Origin: Aristolochia californica
Lineage: Eukaryota > Streptophyta > Magnoliopsida > Piperales > Aristolochiaceae
Length of the DNA stretch: 64,000 nt
Reading direction: 5' to 3'
Assembly (NCBI GenBank): GCA_029961685.1
Contig: JARWKL010000007.1
Span: 806,001 to 870,000 of the forward strand
This document shows, piece by piece, positions 1-11,928 of this stretch. Made by a program: the position numbers and the translations under genes. Under the pieces are notes generated by a model. It saw only the letters and a program-made list of their open reading frames with translations, made no database searches and was not told the DNA's origin. Numbering within the stretch: the first letter of the stretch is position 1; each line of letters opens with the position of its first letter.

Positions 1-254
1 GACCTTGCTGAGCTTTCAGTTCCAACTCACCCGCGTCGCCTTTGGATGACTCGTCCTGCTATGGTGTCCCTAACACCCAAAGTCTAACACTTAAAGATAA
101 ATTCGAGCATAATTAAACAAGTGAGCATAAATAGAAGACTAACACATTTTTAACTGAAACTTTTTTGTGAGAACTCCTTCCTTCCATAATAATTTTGGCT
201 CTATAATTCTTTTTATTATGAGTCATGTAAGACTCTTCCTTATATGTTGTTCAA
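1..254 (-). repeat. LTR relic, family L, cut by window edge
   Basis: On the minus strand this starts TGTTGAAC after a purine-rich stretch near 255-270 and carries the AGAGTCTTACATGACTC motif. That motif recurs at 38801-39155, 40976-41175 and 47148-47362, so it is a dispersed LTR family, here called L. It sits where the 3' LTR of the following minus-strand copia remnant should be. The other end lies outside the window, so length and target duplication cannot be judged. Confidence 0.6.
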
Positions 255-2760
255 CAATCTCTCACTAGATTTTTTTTCATTCGCTTTGTTCCTAAATACC
301 CATTTTGTTCCAATGATTTCTTGATTTTCGAGTCTAGGTATTAGAGTTCAGACTTTGTTTATTTCAAATTGATTCAATTCTTCTTGCATTGAAAGCATTT
401 GGGCTCTATTTGAGAAACAAAAACATTGTTTGCCACAGTTTCATGAGTTGCTCTTCTAGTTGAAATTTTACCGTGAGGGTCACTAATGATTTGTCCTAGA
501 GGATGATCAGCCATGAACTTATAGTTCTTTGGCTCCATAAGTGGCTCTTCTTGGTTATTTGGGTCAATTGGGTTTTCTTCAAGATTTGGGTCTTGAGATT
601 GAGATCATGGGGATGAATCAGAAGGGTTTCCATCTTCATCATCAGAATTTGGAGTTGGAGTTGGATTTGGCGAATTCGATTTGTCAAACTCAACATGAAC
701 CGATTCCTCTACACACATAGATGTCATGTTATAAACTCTACAAGCTTTGATATTAGTAGAATAACCCAAGAAAATTTCTATATAAGCTCTAGACTCAAAT
801 TTCCCTAATATTTCATTTAGTTCTTTCAACATGAATATTTTGCATCCAAAGGTTTTGAAATATGTAATGTTGGGAAGGTGCTCGTATGCAACTCATATGG
901 AGTTTTATTTGAGAAGTGACCTTATGCTTACTCGATTAAGTATAACATGCGATGTTCACAGCTTCGGCCCAAAACCTATGTGGCACATTGTAAGAATGAA
1001 GCATAGCTCTAGCCATTTCAATTAAGGTCTGGTTTCTTCTATCAACAAGACCATTTTGTTAAGGAGTTCGAATGTATGGTTTATATCATGCTTTGTGCAA
1101 TGAATTTTCAAATTCTCTTCCATGGTCAATTCTAATTTTTATAATGTTATTGCCTTGTTTCTTTTGAACTTTTTCGCATAGTTTGACAAAGGCTGAAAAA
1201 GCATCACCCTTATGGGCAAGGAAATCTACCCATGTCAACCTTGAATAGTTGTGTACCACCACTAGGGAGAAGTGTTTCCCATGTAAGATTAAGATTCGAG
1301 TATCTCCAACTAAATCCATATGGATTAGTTGAAGAAGCCTCTTATGCCATAATAAAGATTCATCAATTTTAGCACTCAAACAGATGGCACTAGTTGAGGG
1401 TTTATTGACTATGTTAGTAACATAGATATTCATATGTCCCTCTAAAACTAGTTCATCATTTTCATTCTTTATTAAGCATTTGTCTTTTTCAAATGAAACT
1501 TTATTTCTTTTATCACAAAATTGACTAATGTTAAGTAAGTCATGCATCAACTCTTCAACATAATAAACATTGGATATGAAAGAGGTTGATGTATCAATTT
1601 TACCAATTCATTTTATGGTACCTTTGTTATTGACTCTAAAAGTTACATGACCTCCATTTTGGGGATTGAGTTCAACAAACATCTTTTTTGTCACCAGTCA
1701 TGTGCCTTGAGCTCTGCTATCCAAAATCCAAAAAAAAATCGGTGTCTTGGCTTTGAGACATACCTCTTCGAAAGTTGTAGACTCGTTATCATTTTCTTCA
1801 AAAGCCATGAGTCCTACATCACTTTCTTCTTATTCGGAGTGGCTAGACACTTTCTCCATTGCATCCTAAGTTGAGATCAAGAGTTTCTTCTTCTTGTTCT
1901 TTGGATCTTTCCTTCAAGATGGGATTCTTTCTTCTAACTAAGGACATTTGTTCTTTTTATGTCCTGGTTTACCACACTCGAGACAAACATCATTTTTCTT
2001 TTGAGATTTGTCAATTTGAGCTCTGAATTGGCTTTTTCTTAAGTTTTTCTTCTTCCTATAGACTTTTTGAAGTTGTCTAGTGATAAAACTTATTTCATCT
2101 TAGCTATCTTCCCTAGAACTAATTTCATCACAAGTTTTGGCCTTAAGAGGAATATTTTTCTTCTTAGGTTGCTCTTCCTATACTTCTTTATGCTCAATCT
2201 CATATGTGAGAAGAACTCAAAGTAGCTCTTTTGAGCTTATGGTTCTAAAGTTAGCATTCTCACGAATGATTGTCTTCCTCGTGTCCCATGACTTTGTAAA
2301 TGCCTTGAGAAACTTATCATTTTGCCTACACAAGAAAATCTCTTCTCCTAAGATATTCATCTCAGCAATTGACTCAATCGGTTTCATCTTGAATTCGTCC
2401 TATTGGGCTATCAAAAGACTAATTCTAGATTCTTTTACTCTAGTGGTTCCTTCATGTGTGAGCTCAAGTTTTTCCCAAATTTCCTTATCAGACTTACATG
2501 TGGAGACCTTATTCAACTCATTTGGTCCTAAAGCACATAACAAGAGTTTTATGGCCTTGGAGTTTGTTTTATGTTGCTCCTTGTCTTCCCTAGTTAACTC
2601 ACTAAATTCCTTTGCAATCCATATGCCATTTTCAAGTTTTTTGGCTCAAATGGTCCATCTTTGGTTACTTGTCAAATGTCCAATCCATGATTTGAAGGAA
2701 AAACTTCATTCTTACCTTTGAATATTCATAATTTGTTTCTTTGACTGAAGGTGGACAGTT
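255..2760 (-). pseudogene. Degenerate SIRE-like Ty1/copia gag-pol
   Basis: Read on the minus strand, the order is copia gag, protease, integrase, reverse transcriptase (RT) start. Gag spans about 2000-2730. A zinc knuckle CLECGKPGHKKNKC lies at about 1943-1987. The pre-integrase segment is near 1330-1550 and integrase-like sequence runs about 840-1330. The integrase-to-RT linker is at 605-832, with the typical copia FLGYSTNIKACRVYN and EESVHVEFD stretches. The first RT residues (MQEELNQFE, IIGTKWVFRNK) are at about 283-395. The frame is broken many times, including a TGA at 348-350 where the family has Trp. The rest of RT and all of RNase H are missing: the LTR follows directly. The gag style and IGTKWVFRNK suggest the SIRE/Maximus group, but the lineage is inferred. 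It is a non-functional fossil. Confidence 0.8.
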
Positions 2761-3420
2761 GGCCAATTGTCTTTCGGGAAGGAGCAACTTTCTGGAGCAA
2801 TAGCAACATTTTGATTGATTAATCCATGGATCAATAAGTCACTATCTAATAGAAAAGTAGTCGTTATGATCATTCAATCAACTATGGTTGATCGATCATG
2901 CTTTATATTTCTGGCATGCACAACTTTGGATGATCAATCATAGTCAGTGATTGACCAATCATTCCAATGCGAGATATAAATGTATATATTTATAAAACAT
3001 GGGAATTTCTCTCTAAGAGTTTTAACATGTTTCTAAATTATATGTATGATGATTCTAAACATGTCTATATGCGATTTATATCCTAAAGCTTTGATCTTCA
3101 CATGAACTTAAGGAATAAGAGTTAAAATACTCTCGTACATAAATTGATTGTGTTTAACCATTTGTCCATTAAAGCTTGAACTCGAGTCTTCATGTTGATT
3201 TCTTCCTTGTGGGTGCTTCTTCAAGAGATGTTCTTCATTTTGTGCTTGAGGTCTTCATTTTGGCTTTGTTGTTTTAAACCTTGAAATGTCTTCAAGGTTA
3301 AATATCTGAAATACTAGATTTTTAAATTATTAGCTCAATTAAGTTTTGTTATCATCAAAAGCAAGGGTGACTGAAAGAATAAATAGACACCTTCTTGAAG
3401 TTGCCCTTGCTCTTTTACAT
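2761..3420 (-). repeat. Probable 5' LTR or leader of the SIRE-like remnant
   Basis: No coding potential. The minus strand has CTTTTGATGATAACAAAACT at about 3340-3363, a motif common near the start of SIRE-type LTRs. The stretch at 2860-2970 is packed with GATCGATCA or TGATTGATCA words, as also seen at 10880-11350 and 31480-31800. The position just upstream of gag fits a 5' LTR. No clear primer-binding site was found. Confidence 0.45.
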
Positions 3421-4130
3421 CATATAAATGTGCCTCATTTTTACTAGGATGATATGTGAGAAGTCCAATAGCTAGTAGCTGGTTAGTTGAATTTTTTGTT
3501 TAGAATTTTGAAATTAGAGTTAGGAATTTATCTTAGGATAAGGCTTTCTAAGACAAATAAGGACGTATGTGATGAGACTTGATTTGAATTTAAAAAATAT
3601 GTGACAAAATCTCATTAAGGTCTTGTATTATAAAAAGGATAATGAAGGCTTAGTGATTTCTCACCCAATCTAGCAGGGTAATATTAAGGAATAAATATCA
3701 ATAACTTATTTTGATTATACTCTTTTTGAGTTAATTAAACATGAAATGCTCAACAGGAACTTGGCATTCTGCTCTTTCTTTAAAAATCTGATTATGATAA
3801 AACACAAAAGGTGGATGCCAAATGGAAGCCATCTCCGTAACATGACTTGGTATTCCATACAGAAATTACAAAGGCTATGTGTGTATACATACATAGATTT
3901 AAACATACAATTACAATATCCTTTGGCTCCCAAGGCATTTCCGAATGGAAATTAAAGAAAAGAGTGAAAATGTAAGCAAATTAACCGACCATTCATCACA
4001 TTAAATTCTTGAGAAATAAAAATGGGATAGACAACCACACTAGGAAATAACTCCTAGACAAATCCTTTTTGTTTTTTCTTTCTTTTGCAGGTGCTAATCC
4101 TCTGACCTATGTGTGCAGTTTGTGCCTCTC
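3421..4130. other. Intergenic and 3' UTR of the DUF1644 gene
   Basis: About 700 bases with no gene. The part nearest 4130 must include the 3' UTR of the minus-strand DUF1644 gene. AT-rich stretches such as TTAATTAAACATG near 3730 could hold polyadenylation signals, but none is diagnostic. Short ORFs on both strands at 3715-3955 overlap each other and resemble nothing known. Confidence 0.5.
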
Positions 4131-5207
4131 TCAGCTCACATCTATCACTGATCTTCTCCGACTTCTCCGCCGTCTCCGACGTTCAGGCCTTCCCAACCCG
4201 ATCATCCTTCCTCTGCTACTGGCAGACCTGTCCTCCAAATCAGACGCATCAGAAACGGTAGTCCCACTGGAAGAAGCAATGGGTATAGGTGCTCTACTTC
4301 CATCCCCTTCCAATGCACGATAACCACGCTCAAGCCTCCTCAGACGTGAACTTAGGCTTGCACTCCCTGATGGACCAAATGCTTGCAGAAGTAGAAGGAC
4401 ATTAAGCCAATTACTATCATCTATGCTCACATCGAAATCTCCATGATCATCATCATCATCATCCATATCAAACCCATGGTGAGGCGCACCTTCAATAACA
4501 TAGTCCCCTAAAACCATTGCTCCTGGCATAGATGACCTGATTGTGCTGATCACATCTTCCCGTTCCCTCTCCCGCTCTAGACCTCTCCATTTCTGCTGAA
4601 GAATAGGATCCACCTTGCGGGGCTGAGCGGATGGATGTACAGCTCTGACGTGCTTGCGCAATTCCTTGTAAGTTCCAACAAATGAGCAGTCATCCTGCAT
4701 GCAGCTTCTCTTCTTGGCGTTGAGATACTCACGAGCCACTTCAACAACTGTCCAACCTTTAACTTGCCCTCTGCACAAGGGGCAAGCAAGCTCTGTTACT
4801 TTGTACTTCCCGCTTGGCCAAGCCACACCTACAGCAAAATCAGGGCTGTCTGCTGATTCATGAAAAAGGCCATCTTGAACTTGGCCTTGTTCATGAGATG
4901 GTGACATTACCTTCGTATAGGCCTTCTTGAACTGATCAAGACAGTTGGAATAGCGATAACTGGTCCCACACATGTAAGGTCGGCATCCCTTGTCATGCGA
5001 AGAGCAGAGGAGGAGGACACAATTATGAGGGTACTCCATGCAAACAGAACATACTGCATCCTCCCAGTCCTTTTTATCTATCAGTTTGGACTTCATGTGG
5101 TCTACCTCCATGTCTAAACACTTAGGGCTGCAGGATGGCAGGGAGTAAGGTGTCGGCCTGAACTGGCGAGAAAAAATTCGGCGACGGCTCCTGGTACCTC
5201 TTGCCAT
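4131..5207 (-). CDS. DUF1644 family zinc-binding protein
   Basis: A single coding exon of 358 aa. The start is the ATG at 5205-5207 (MARGTRSRRR); the frame extends two codons upstream but without another ATG. A cysteine-rich N-terminal module (about residues 45-95) has CSVCMEYPHNCVLLLC followed by CRPYMC and a late Cys. A second module (about 145-195) has ACPLCRGQVKGW, then a C2H2-like piece with C..C and HVRAVHP. This two-part layout defines plant DUF1644 proteins, often annotated as RING-like; rice members have been linked to drought and salt responses. An acidic DDDDDD run (about 250) and an Arg-rich tail (RRRRRRSRRR, about 340-352) follow, the tail being a possible nuclear signal. A possible 3' splice site (TTTTAG) lies 7 bases before the ATG, so the 5' UTR is probably spliced. 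Biochemical activity is unknown; E3 ligase activity should not be assumed. Confidence 0.88.
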   Translation of the reverse strand: MARGTRSRRRIFSRQFRPTPYSLPSCSPKCLDMEVDHMKSKLIDKKDWEDAVCSVCMEYPHNCVLLLCSSHDKGCRPYMCGTSYRYSNCLDQFKKAYTKVMSPSHEQGQVQDGLFHESADSPDFAVGVAWPSGKYKVTELACPLCRGQVKGWTVVEVAREYLNAKKRSCMQDDCSFVGTYKELRKHVRAVHPSAQPRKVDPILQQKWRGLEREREREDVISTIRSSMPGAMVLGDYVIEGAPHHGFDMDDDDDDHGDFDVSIDDSNWLNVLLLLQAFGPSGSASLSSRLRRLERGYRALEGDGSRAPIPIASSSGTTVSDASDLEDRSASSRGRMIGLGRPERRRRRRSRRRSVIDVS

Positions 5208-8200
5208 TTTCAAGCTAAAACTTCACATAGGCAGAATAATTAATTAATAGAAATTTAAAATAAGTGCACTGAAAAACACAGTACGACTGTTTAACGAGAC
5301 AGTAATTAAAGGTAGGTAATCTCTGCAAATTGGTGTAGTTTTTCTCATAAAAATTATTTCTTAGTAATATACAAACATAAAACATGCAACAACAGAACAA
5401 AAGAAAAGAGACAAATTAAAGTAAAATAAAAATAAAAGAATGATACTTTCATTATAAACTGAAGGCTTAAAGAAATAGAAGTCGATGAGGAGTTAAAATC
5501 TCATATAGTGGAAGAGGCAGGCTAAAACTCAGTCTTCTCAACAATCTCCACAGAACATGCCATCAACCTATTTCAAGTCACCACAGGCTTATAACTTCCT
5601 GCCTGTTAGAGCGCTTATATGTGCAAGTGGAAAGTACAACTACATGTCAAACAAATCAGTACTTTTTTTTTATATAAAGTAAACAAATCAGTATTGCAAT
5701 GCATAAAAAAGCAAAGATGTTTCATTAAGGAAATGTTTAGAAATGTTCACAGGGTTAATTAAAAAATAATGTATAAGAAAAAAGAGAAAGTTTGCCGGGT
5801 ATATCTTAGGGCATCTACTGTTTCCCTAACAAGAATGATCATTGAGTTAACTCAAAATATAATTAAAAGAGGAAGTTTGCCAGGTATTGTTTCATTACTT
5901 GGGCATCTATTGTTTCCAACACGAGATTTTTTAACTCAATGAAAAAGAGCTTATATTAATGACAAAGAGCAGGAGGAGATCCCTAATGGAATCAGAAGTA
6001 TTAGAGCAATAAAAAGCCTTAATGATCATAATAGCAGTCCCTGCAAAAAGGTGTTGCCAAGAAGCATTTCTCCTAACCAAAATCGTGAGCTAGGCTACAT
6101 TGCACCAAATGATGATCACAGAGTCAGAGGTGTCCTCAGTCTCATAAAAAATGAGACAATCAATTCCACTGTCAAGATTGTACTCTGTATTCCATCAAAA
6201 CAATCAGACAATCCCACTAATGGAGTAGAAGTAGATCTTAATGGAGTCAGAAGTACATATGACACCAAAACAGAACTGCCAAAAGGAAATGAAGTACATA
6301 GAGCAATAAAAAGCCTAAATGATCATAATGACAATCCCTGTAAAAAGGTGCCACCTAGAAACATTTCTCCTATCCAAAGTCATGAGCTAGATTGCATTGG
6401 ACCAAATGATGCTCATAGAGTCGAGGTGTTCTCGGTCTCATAAGAAATCCAACAATCTATTCCACTGTCAAGATTGTGCTCTCTATTCCATCAAAACAAT
6501 CAGACAATCCCATCACTGCCACTACACCCAAAGAGAAAGAAAGACAAATGCAAACTTTAAGCAACCAGGTTACAAACTCAACAATACTTTCCATGTTCAA
6601 ACTCGAAATATCCATCAAAGGACCTCAAGATTTCAAAAGGTGTACAATCCTGCATATGACTGGAAGTTCCCAAAGACAAAGTATGGACTTCACAATGTCA
6701 AAAACCAAGTTCCACCATCAAGTCACTCTCACTGAGAACGTTGCATCCAAACATGTAGAGAGACTTAAATACCAATACAGATGCTGCTCCATGTATCATC
6801 TTGTAGAAGACTGTCCAACTCCAAAAACATGACAAGAGCAAGTTAAAACCGTACCAAACACAAAGACAAACACAAAGACATACACAAAGACATACACTGC
6901 CATACCAAATGCACTTTGTCAAGGTACCTGAAAAAGGCGAAGCTATGCATGTCTCTTCTTCCAAGTACTGTATTTTGTTCAGTTAGAAACATAAGGACAC
7001 TGAAAATGAGAACACACATTTCTTGGAAAATCAGTTCAAATTACTTAATCCTCTGATGAAGAACAGGCATAAGAATTGTCTCAGTTTCTGATCAACCATT
7101 TCATATGCACAAATTATATATCTATTCTCTACAGCCGCCAATGCCACTGAACCAAACTGCTTAAACACCACAAGTTGACTAATGAACAAAAAACAAACAG
7201 AAAAAACATTGATAAATAATTCTAGTGAATAAAATAAGACGTTACTTAAATTATGCATTGGCATGTACCTGATACCAAATAAGCACTTCTTTGGAAGATT
7301 TTTGCAGTGTTGGCTAGAAACACTGCAAGAATAGAAAACAGAAAACAGTAAGTGAGATTAACAATAATATAATGAAAAACTTGGGAAGAATTATAAAACT
7401 TTAAATTCCAAGTTCTGGCAAATGTTCATAATTTTATACAGCTACCTTCTATGCTCAAAAGAGAAAGATAAGCTCAAACTTTTTTTTATAAAAAATTAAA
7501 AAATAAAAAAATAAAATAACTTTATACTCAAGACAATTGCCTATTGCCTGGAAAAGGAAATTAGGTGAGCAGATGGCCCTAGAACTGAAGATCGTAAACA
7601 ATGGAGCCATATTCCATTGCAACATATGATAAAGAGAATACTCTCTGCTAACATAGTCTGCATATCGCCTGAAACAAATCTGAACCCTTTTTTTGGAAAA
7701 TGAACAAATCTGAACCTCTCAACAATTACATTACCATGTCTCCCAATCAGACATCCATAATGGTTAACAACATTATTAGAAAAGTCAACAACACTAATGA
7801 GTCAAGATAGTACTTATACTGCCAGCCAAAATACCAAATTACCAAGTGTGGGAAGCACTTTGTTCACTGAAAGGTGTCAATCTTTACATGCTGAACTCAA
7901 TACAGCCATGAGATATGCCAACTTGAGAGGGCTGATCATACCAGAAACTTCTAGTGAAATAATCAGGCCACATTGCATGTCAAACTATGTAAAGGCCATA
8001 GGGCCATCTTACAAACAACTCTAGTTAATTGGCCTCATAAAGGAAGATGCTAAGTTAAATTTCAAAACAATCTGATGGCTGGGACTGCAAGATTGCATTA
8101 TAACTTGACAATGGCCAATACAAAATACAACTTTCTGACCAGCCCCCATGACTGCTAATGTGAAAATTGGATATTCTAACGGCCAGTGACTTGATCAATT

Positions 8201-9271
8201 TGCAATGTGCCTTCAGAAGTAACAGGTCTGTTAATTTGAGACCAAATTGAACAAAAAAGAAAAAAAAAAAAAAGAAAGAAGGAAAGATCAAGACAAACAT
8301 CAAAACCTTTGACTTTCAGAAAATGGAAGAGTCCATAATAGCCAACTGGTGTCCATAAAATATGGATACAAATCCAATTCAAACTCACAGAAGTTCTTTT
8401 TAGGAAAAACAGAATGATTTATAAGCATCACACAATGAACTGAGACTTTACTAGGGTGTCTTCAGATAGCTTCATACAGGCATGTTCGTTCAAATGATCT
8501 AGCATTGCAATCATTAACAACAAAATCATGTTGGATACTCTATGTTCTGAGATCCGCAATCACTCTCAATGGTCGACACACTGCTGATCTCTTCAAAAAA
8601 AAAATTCAAAAGCGCATTTCAAACCTAAAGTACTACCACAGGTTGCAAGCATCGTAGAGAAAAAAAAGAGACAAAATGTTCGCTTTATGCATTTCAAATG
8701 GACCTGCTACCAAATTTCCATCTTGCACCAACTGGAAGAAAAATAACACAACTCGTCATTGTTTCATAGAAACCGGTAAATTGGAAATACAAAATTCCGC
8801 CCACCGAGTAACTCATCACCAAAAATAAACAAATACCACGACAGTTCTCCAACAAAATACATCTAACCTCACCTACCTTCCCACCAAGCGCCACAATCCA
8901 ACGACAAACTAATCACGACCGAGACGCAGGATCATTTCCAGGATAAAAAGCTCCGATTTTTACCACCTCGAAGACTCGAGAGAAAACAATCCCCTCACCT
9001 TAGATATAAACTTCGAGGAAGGTATCAAGAAAGTCACTGAACATGATGATGACAGAATACATCAAGGACAGTAGGGACACCAAATTTTAATACCCGCACA
9101 TAAAATAAAACCCAACCCACATGGGCAGCTTTGAAAATTATATAGTTCTTTTCAGATAAATCACATGAAACCAATTTAAAAAAAAAAAAAAAAATTCAGA
9201 AAATGTTTGAATCCAGTAATGGAAAAAACGGAAAAAAAAAAGGGGAAATACATGAACGAAGGCGTACGTAC
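5208..9271 (-). other. Probable 5' UTR intron(s) of the DUF1644 gene
   Basis: About 4 kb without a convincing protein-coding gene. On the minus strand a good donor (CCAG|GTACGT) lies at 9271 and an acceptor (TTTTAG) just before the ATG at 5207. Further donor-like sites (AG|GTAGGTGAGG near 8880, AG|GTGAGG near 8998, CAG|GTACATGCC near 7268) allow alternative or extra untranslated exons. The tract contains the tandem duplication at 5990-6514 and A-rich stretches at 8251-8275 and 9176-9195. RNA data would be needed to fix the exons. Confidence 0.5.
5990..6514 (+). repeat. Tandem duplication with part-open reading frame
   Basis: Two similar copies, about 6003-6216 and 6299-6514, lie about 296 bases apart. 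Both read AIKSLNDHN..PCKKV, then an ISP..QS/NHEL segment, GPNDAHRV-like residues and a STVKIV..IPSKQSDNP end. The frame runs open through both (6051-6443), then shifts. Downstream (about 6770-6832) another frame ends in CCSMYHLVEDCP, faintly like a zinc knuckle. It lies antisense to the DUF1644 gene inside its probable 5' UTR intron. No family is recognised. It could be a decayed gene piece or transposon. Confidence 0.55.
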
Positions 9272-9450
9272 CTGGCCAAACATTAGATATGTGCGGAGGA
9301 GAGAAACTAGAAACAAAAAATTGAGAGAGAGGAAGGTAGGGGTTAGGGTTGGGGCTATTAGATCGGAGCGGAGAAGCCGAGCATAGATCAATTTCTATTC
9401 TCTTCCGCTCTCTCTCTCTCTCTCTCTCTATATAGACTCTCCTCGATTTC
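9272..9450 (-). promoter_or_regulatory. Core promoter and first 5' UTR exon, DUF1644 gene
   Basis: On the minus strand a CTATATAGAG element at 9427-9436 acts as a good TATA box candidate. It is flanked by a CT/GA run at 9409-9428 (pyrimidine-rich on the plus strand). Transcription would start near 9395-9400. About 125 bases later a donor CCAG|GTACGTACG ends the exon at 9272. Everything upstream of the ATG is therefore probably joined by splicing across roughly 4 kb. Confidence 0.5.
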
Positions 9451-10440
9451 GGAAAAATCGCAGAAGCAAAAGTGCAGCGCCTCTGGTTTTATACATTTAT
9501 CGGATTAGTCGAGTAAATGTAACGCCATTGTGACGCCACTCGCTCCGTACCGCCAAACACAACCGCATTTTTTAGACCACAAAATGGACCAGAGCCGCCT
9601 GCGTCTCCCAGTGGCAAGTCGAGTAAATTTATAGAAACCCCCTCAGCTATGGTCGATTTTTCCAGTCCGGATGGCGAACTCAATAGAAAAAAGAAAGCTT
9701 TAAAACTGCGGAACACGGATATTGGGTTGAGAGATATGTTGGAATGGGATACGGTATATTCGTTGCTTGCATATAGTCACGACTACCGAGTATTCCCCAC
9801 TCCTTTTTCATTTTTTATTTTCTCCCCAAACTTCAAATAATAATTACTGTATTATTTATATAAGAGAAAATTATGAATTTAAAGTTCAATTCTATATTTA
9901 TTTTAAATTTATATTCTTTTATTAATTTCTTTTTTTATGCTACAATTATATTTAAGTATTTTTATTAACTCCTGAAATTGAATAGGTGTAAAAAATTTAA
10001 AGACTACAAATAATAATAATAATAGTGTAGAGTTTCAGGAAAAGAGAAAAATTTTACTGACTTTATGTAATTTGAGTACATGAGTCTTTATTTATAATAG
10101 AGGAAACAAGTAGAATCTAATACAATTAAAAAAAAGTGTTATCGTATCGTAACATCTCACAGAGAAGTTGTGACCTATGATGGGTAACTCTTTTTTGTTT
10201 TTTTTTCTCTTTCTTTTGTATCCCATTTTGGAGTTATGAATAATGATACATAACAATATGTATTATAGTTTGTTTTTGTCATATTTAATCCAATACTAGA
10301 TGCTACAGTTTTATACTTGACATAGATTAATCGTTGCTTGTAAGATTTTGAGGGCCTCAATATAGTACCCAATACTAAGATGCTTAACTTAGGAATATTT
10401 GCATTGTCGAGTTATATCATCATTGCATTTTGATTTATGT
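9451..10440. other. Intergenic, no gene seen
   Basis: The GC content falls sharply from about 9840 onward. A small plus-strand ORF at 9649-9840 and a minus-strand one at 9489-9716 overlap each other, have no recognisable domain, and are probably chance. Nothing else is supported. Confidence 0.5.
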
Positions 10441-11629
10441 TAGCTACAATGTGACACTTGAAATCGTTGGCCCAAGTGTGTTTTTTGAGACGGGTGAATT
10501 AAGAGGTAAAAATAATTTTTTAGTGATTAATGATAAATAATATAAATTATAAAATAACAAATCACACACAACAAAAGAACACAATTTTTTTGTACTCAAT
10601 GTTCCCCTATGAGTAATCACTGCCCAAAAACATTTGTTCAAAAAAATTCCACTAAATGCTCTATTAGTTGGAAATACGATTACAAAAAAATTCATGTTAG
10701 CAATTAGACGCCCTAATTCCAAACTAATGAGAATAATAATAATAATCATAGAATAAAAAAAATAAATAAGAAAATACAACAAGATTTATACAGGTTTGAC
10801 TGTTAAGCTATTTATAAGTTTTCTAACCAAACTAATCATTATTTAATCATTTACAAAAGGTTGACATACATATTGATAAATCACGAGAAAGCTATGATCA
10901 ACTGATCGTATGTAACGACTATATTTTTATGACTCCTTAGACTTCTTAATTGATCAAGGCATCGATCAACAATTTTTTATACCTTTTAAAAAATCAAGGT
11001 TCAATCCTACCCGGTCGATCGATCGGGCTTTTTAGCCTTGACTATGTAGAATCAATATGATCAATCAAGTAAAGGGGTACGATCGATCATGCTCTATATC
11101 CTTTTATGACATACTTCTATTTAATCGATCAAGCTGGTTGGTACGATTGATGAAGTTTTATAGTGTATTATGCATGGACTTAGTATGATGGATCACTTTA
11201 GTTTGGATGATTGATCATGTTTTATAGCTCATTCTAGTAGGATATTGTATGATTCATCGAGCCATTTAGGTCGATCAATCATACTTTATTGTGAAATTAT
11301 ACTTTGGATGATTGATCATGACCAATAGTGCGATGGATCATGCCAATTGCCAGTATGGTAAAAATGCTTCAAAGCATGATAAAAATTATCCTAAGGTGTT
11401 CTAGCAAGTTTAAATCATTAATATGCATTGTCTAAACATGATTTTTAAAATTTTTGTCCTATAGCTCCAAAAATTTTTGTGTACCTTTGGATCGAAGGTT
11501 GGTTGATTGCTCTCATACATTTCTAGAGTTATTGAGACATTTCTACTTGAATTGATTCAAGTCTTCAAGTCTTCAAACTTATTGTAGGTGCTTCAAAATG
11601 ACTTGACACTTCTTTGAGTTTGAGGTCTT
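10441..11629. repeat. GATCGATCA-rich degenerate repeat tract
   Basis: No coding potential. Between about 10880 and 11350 the words GATCGATC, TGATTGATCA and CGATCAAT recur every 20-60 bases in both orientations. The same vocabulary fills 2860-2970 and 31480-31800, both beside SIRE-like copia remnants. The tract at 11400-11620 also resembles 3060-3300 (GTCTAAACATG, TCTTCAAG runs, a GAGGTCTTGAG-like end). The simplest reading is a coding-free SIRE LTR or leader relic. Confidence 0.5.
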
Positions 11630-11928
11630 GAGATGAATTTGGAGGATGGACTCAAGTTCACAAACTAAAGAGAAGGTCCACAACATAATGGTAGCGTGGT
11701 GGTAAATAAAGAGTCATCTCATAAAGATAACGTCGATGTAATTAGTTTAAGTTTAAGAGAAATTATTATAATATTATAATCTTATTCATATATAAATTGA
11801 GCTTCAGGGAAGGGTTAAAACACAAGTCTATAACCTCTTTCTTCCTCCCGTTTTCTCCTAATATGTCGTCTCTCCTTTTCTCTATGAGCTAATCCATAGA
11901 GTCCTACAAATCAACATGATATAAGAGC
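11630..11928 (+). mobile_element. LTR relic with primer-binding site
   Basis: The stretch ends ...AATCAACA at 11916, followed at 11917-11928 by TGATATAAGAGC, a two-mismatch version of the TGGTATCAGAGC primer-binding site (initiator Met tRNA). Its middle (GTGGTAAATAAAGAGTCATC at about 11699-11718) and the CTCAAG..ACAAACTAA part match, in inverse orientation, the LTR at 63464-63881. Both are copies of one family. The 5' end of this copy is unclear. Confidence 0.65.

Noticed and set aside
2137..2721. 194-aa plus-strand ORF
   Set aside because: It is the antisense shadow of copia gag on the minus strand.
6051..6443. 130-aa ORF as a functional host gene
   Set aside because: It spans a tandem duplication, lacks recognisable family features, and the second copy is frameshifted; kept only as a repeat and a finding.
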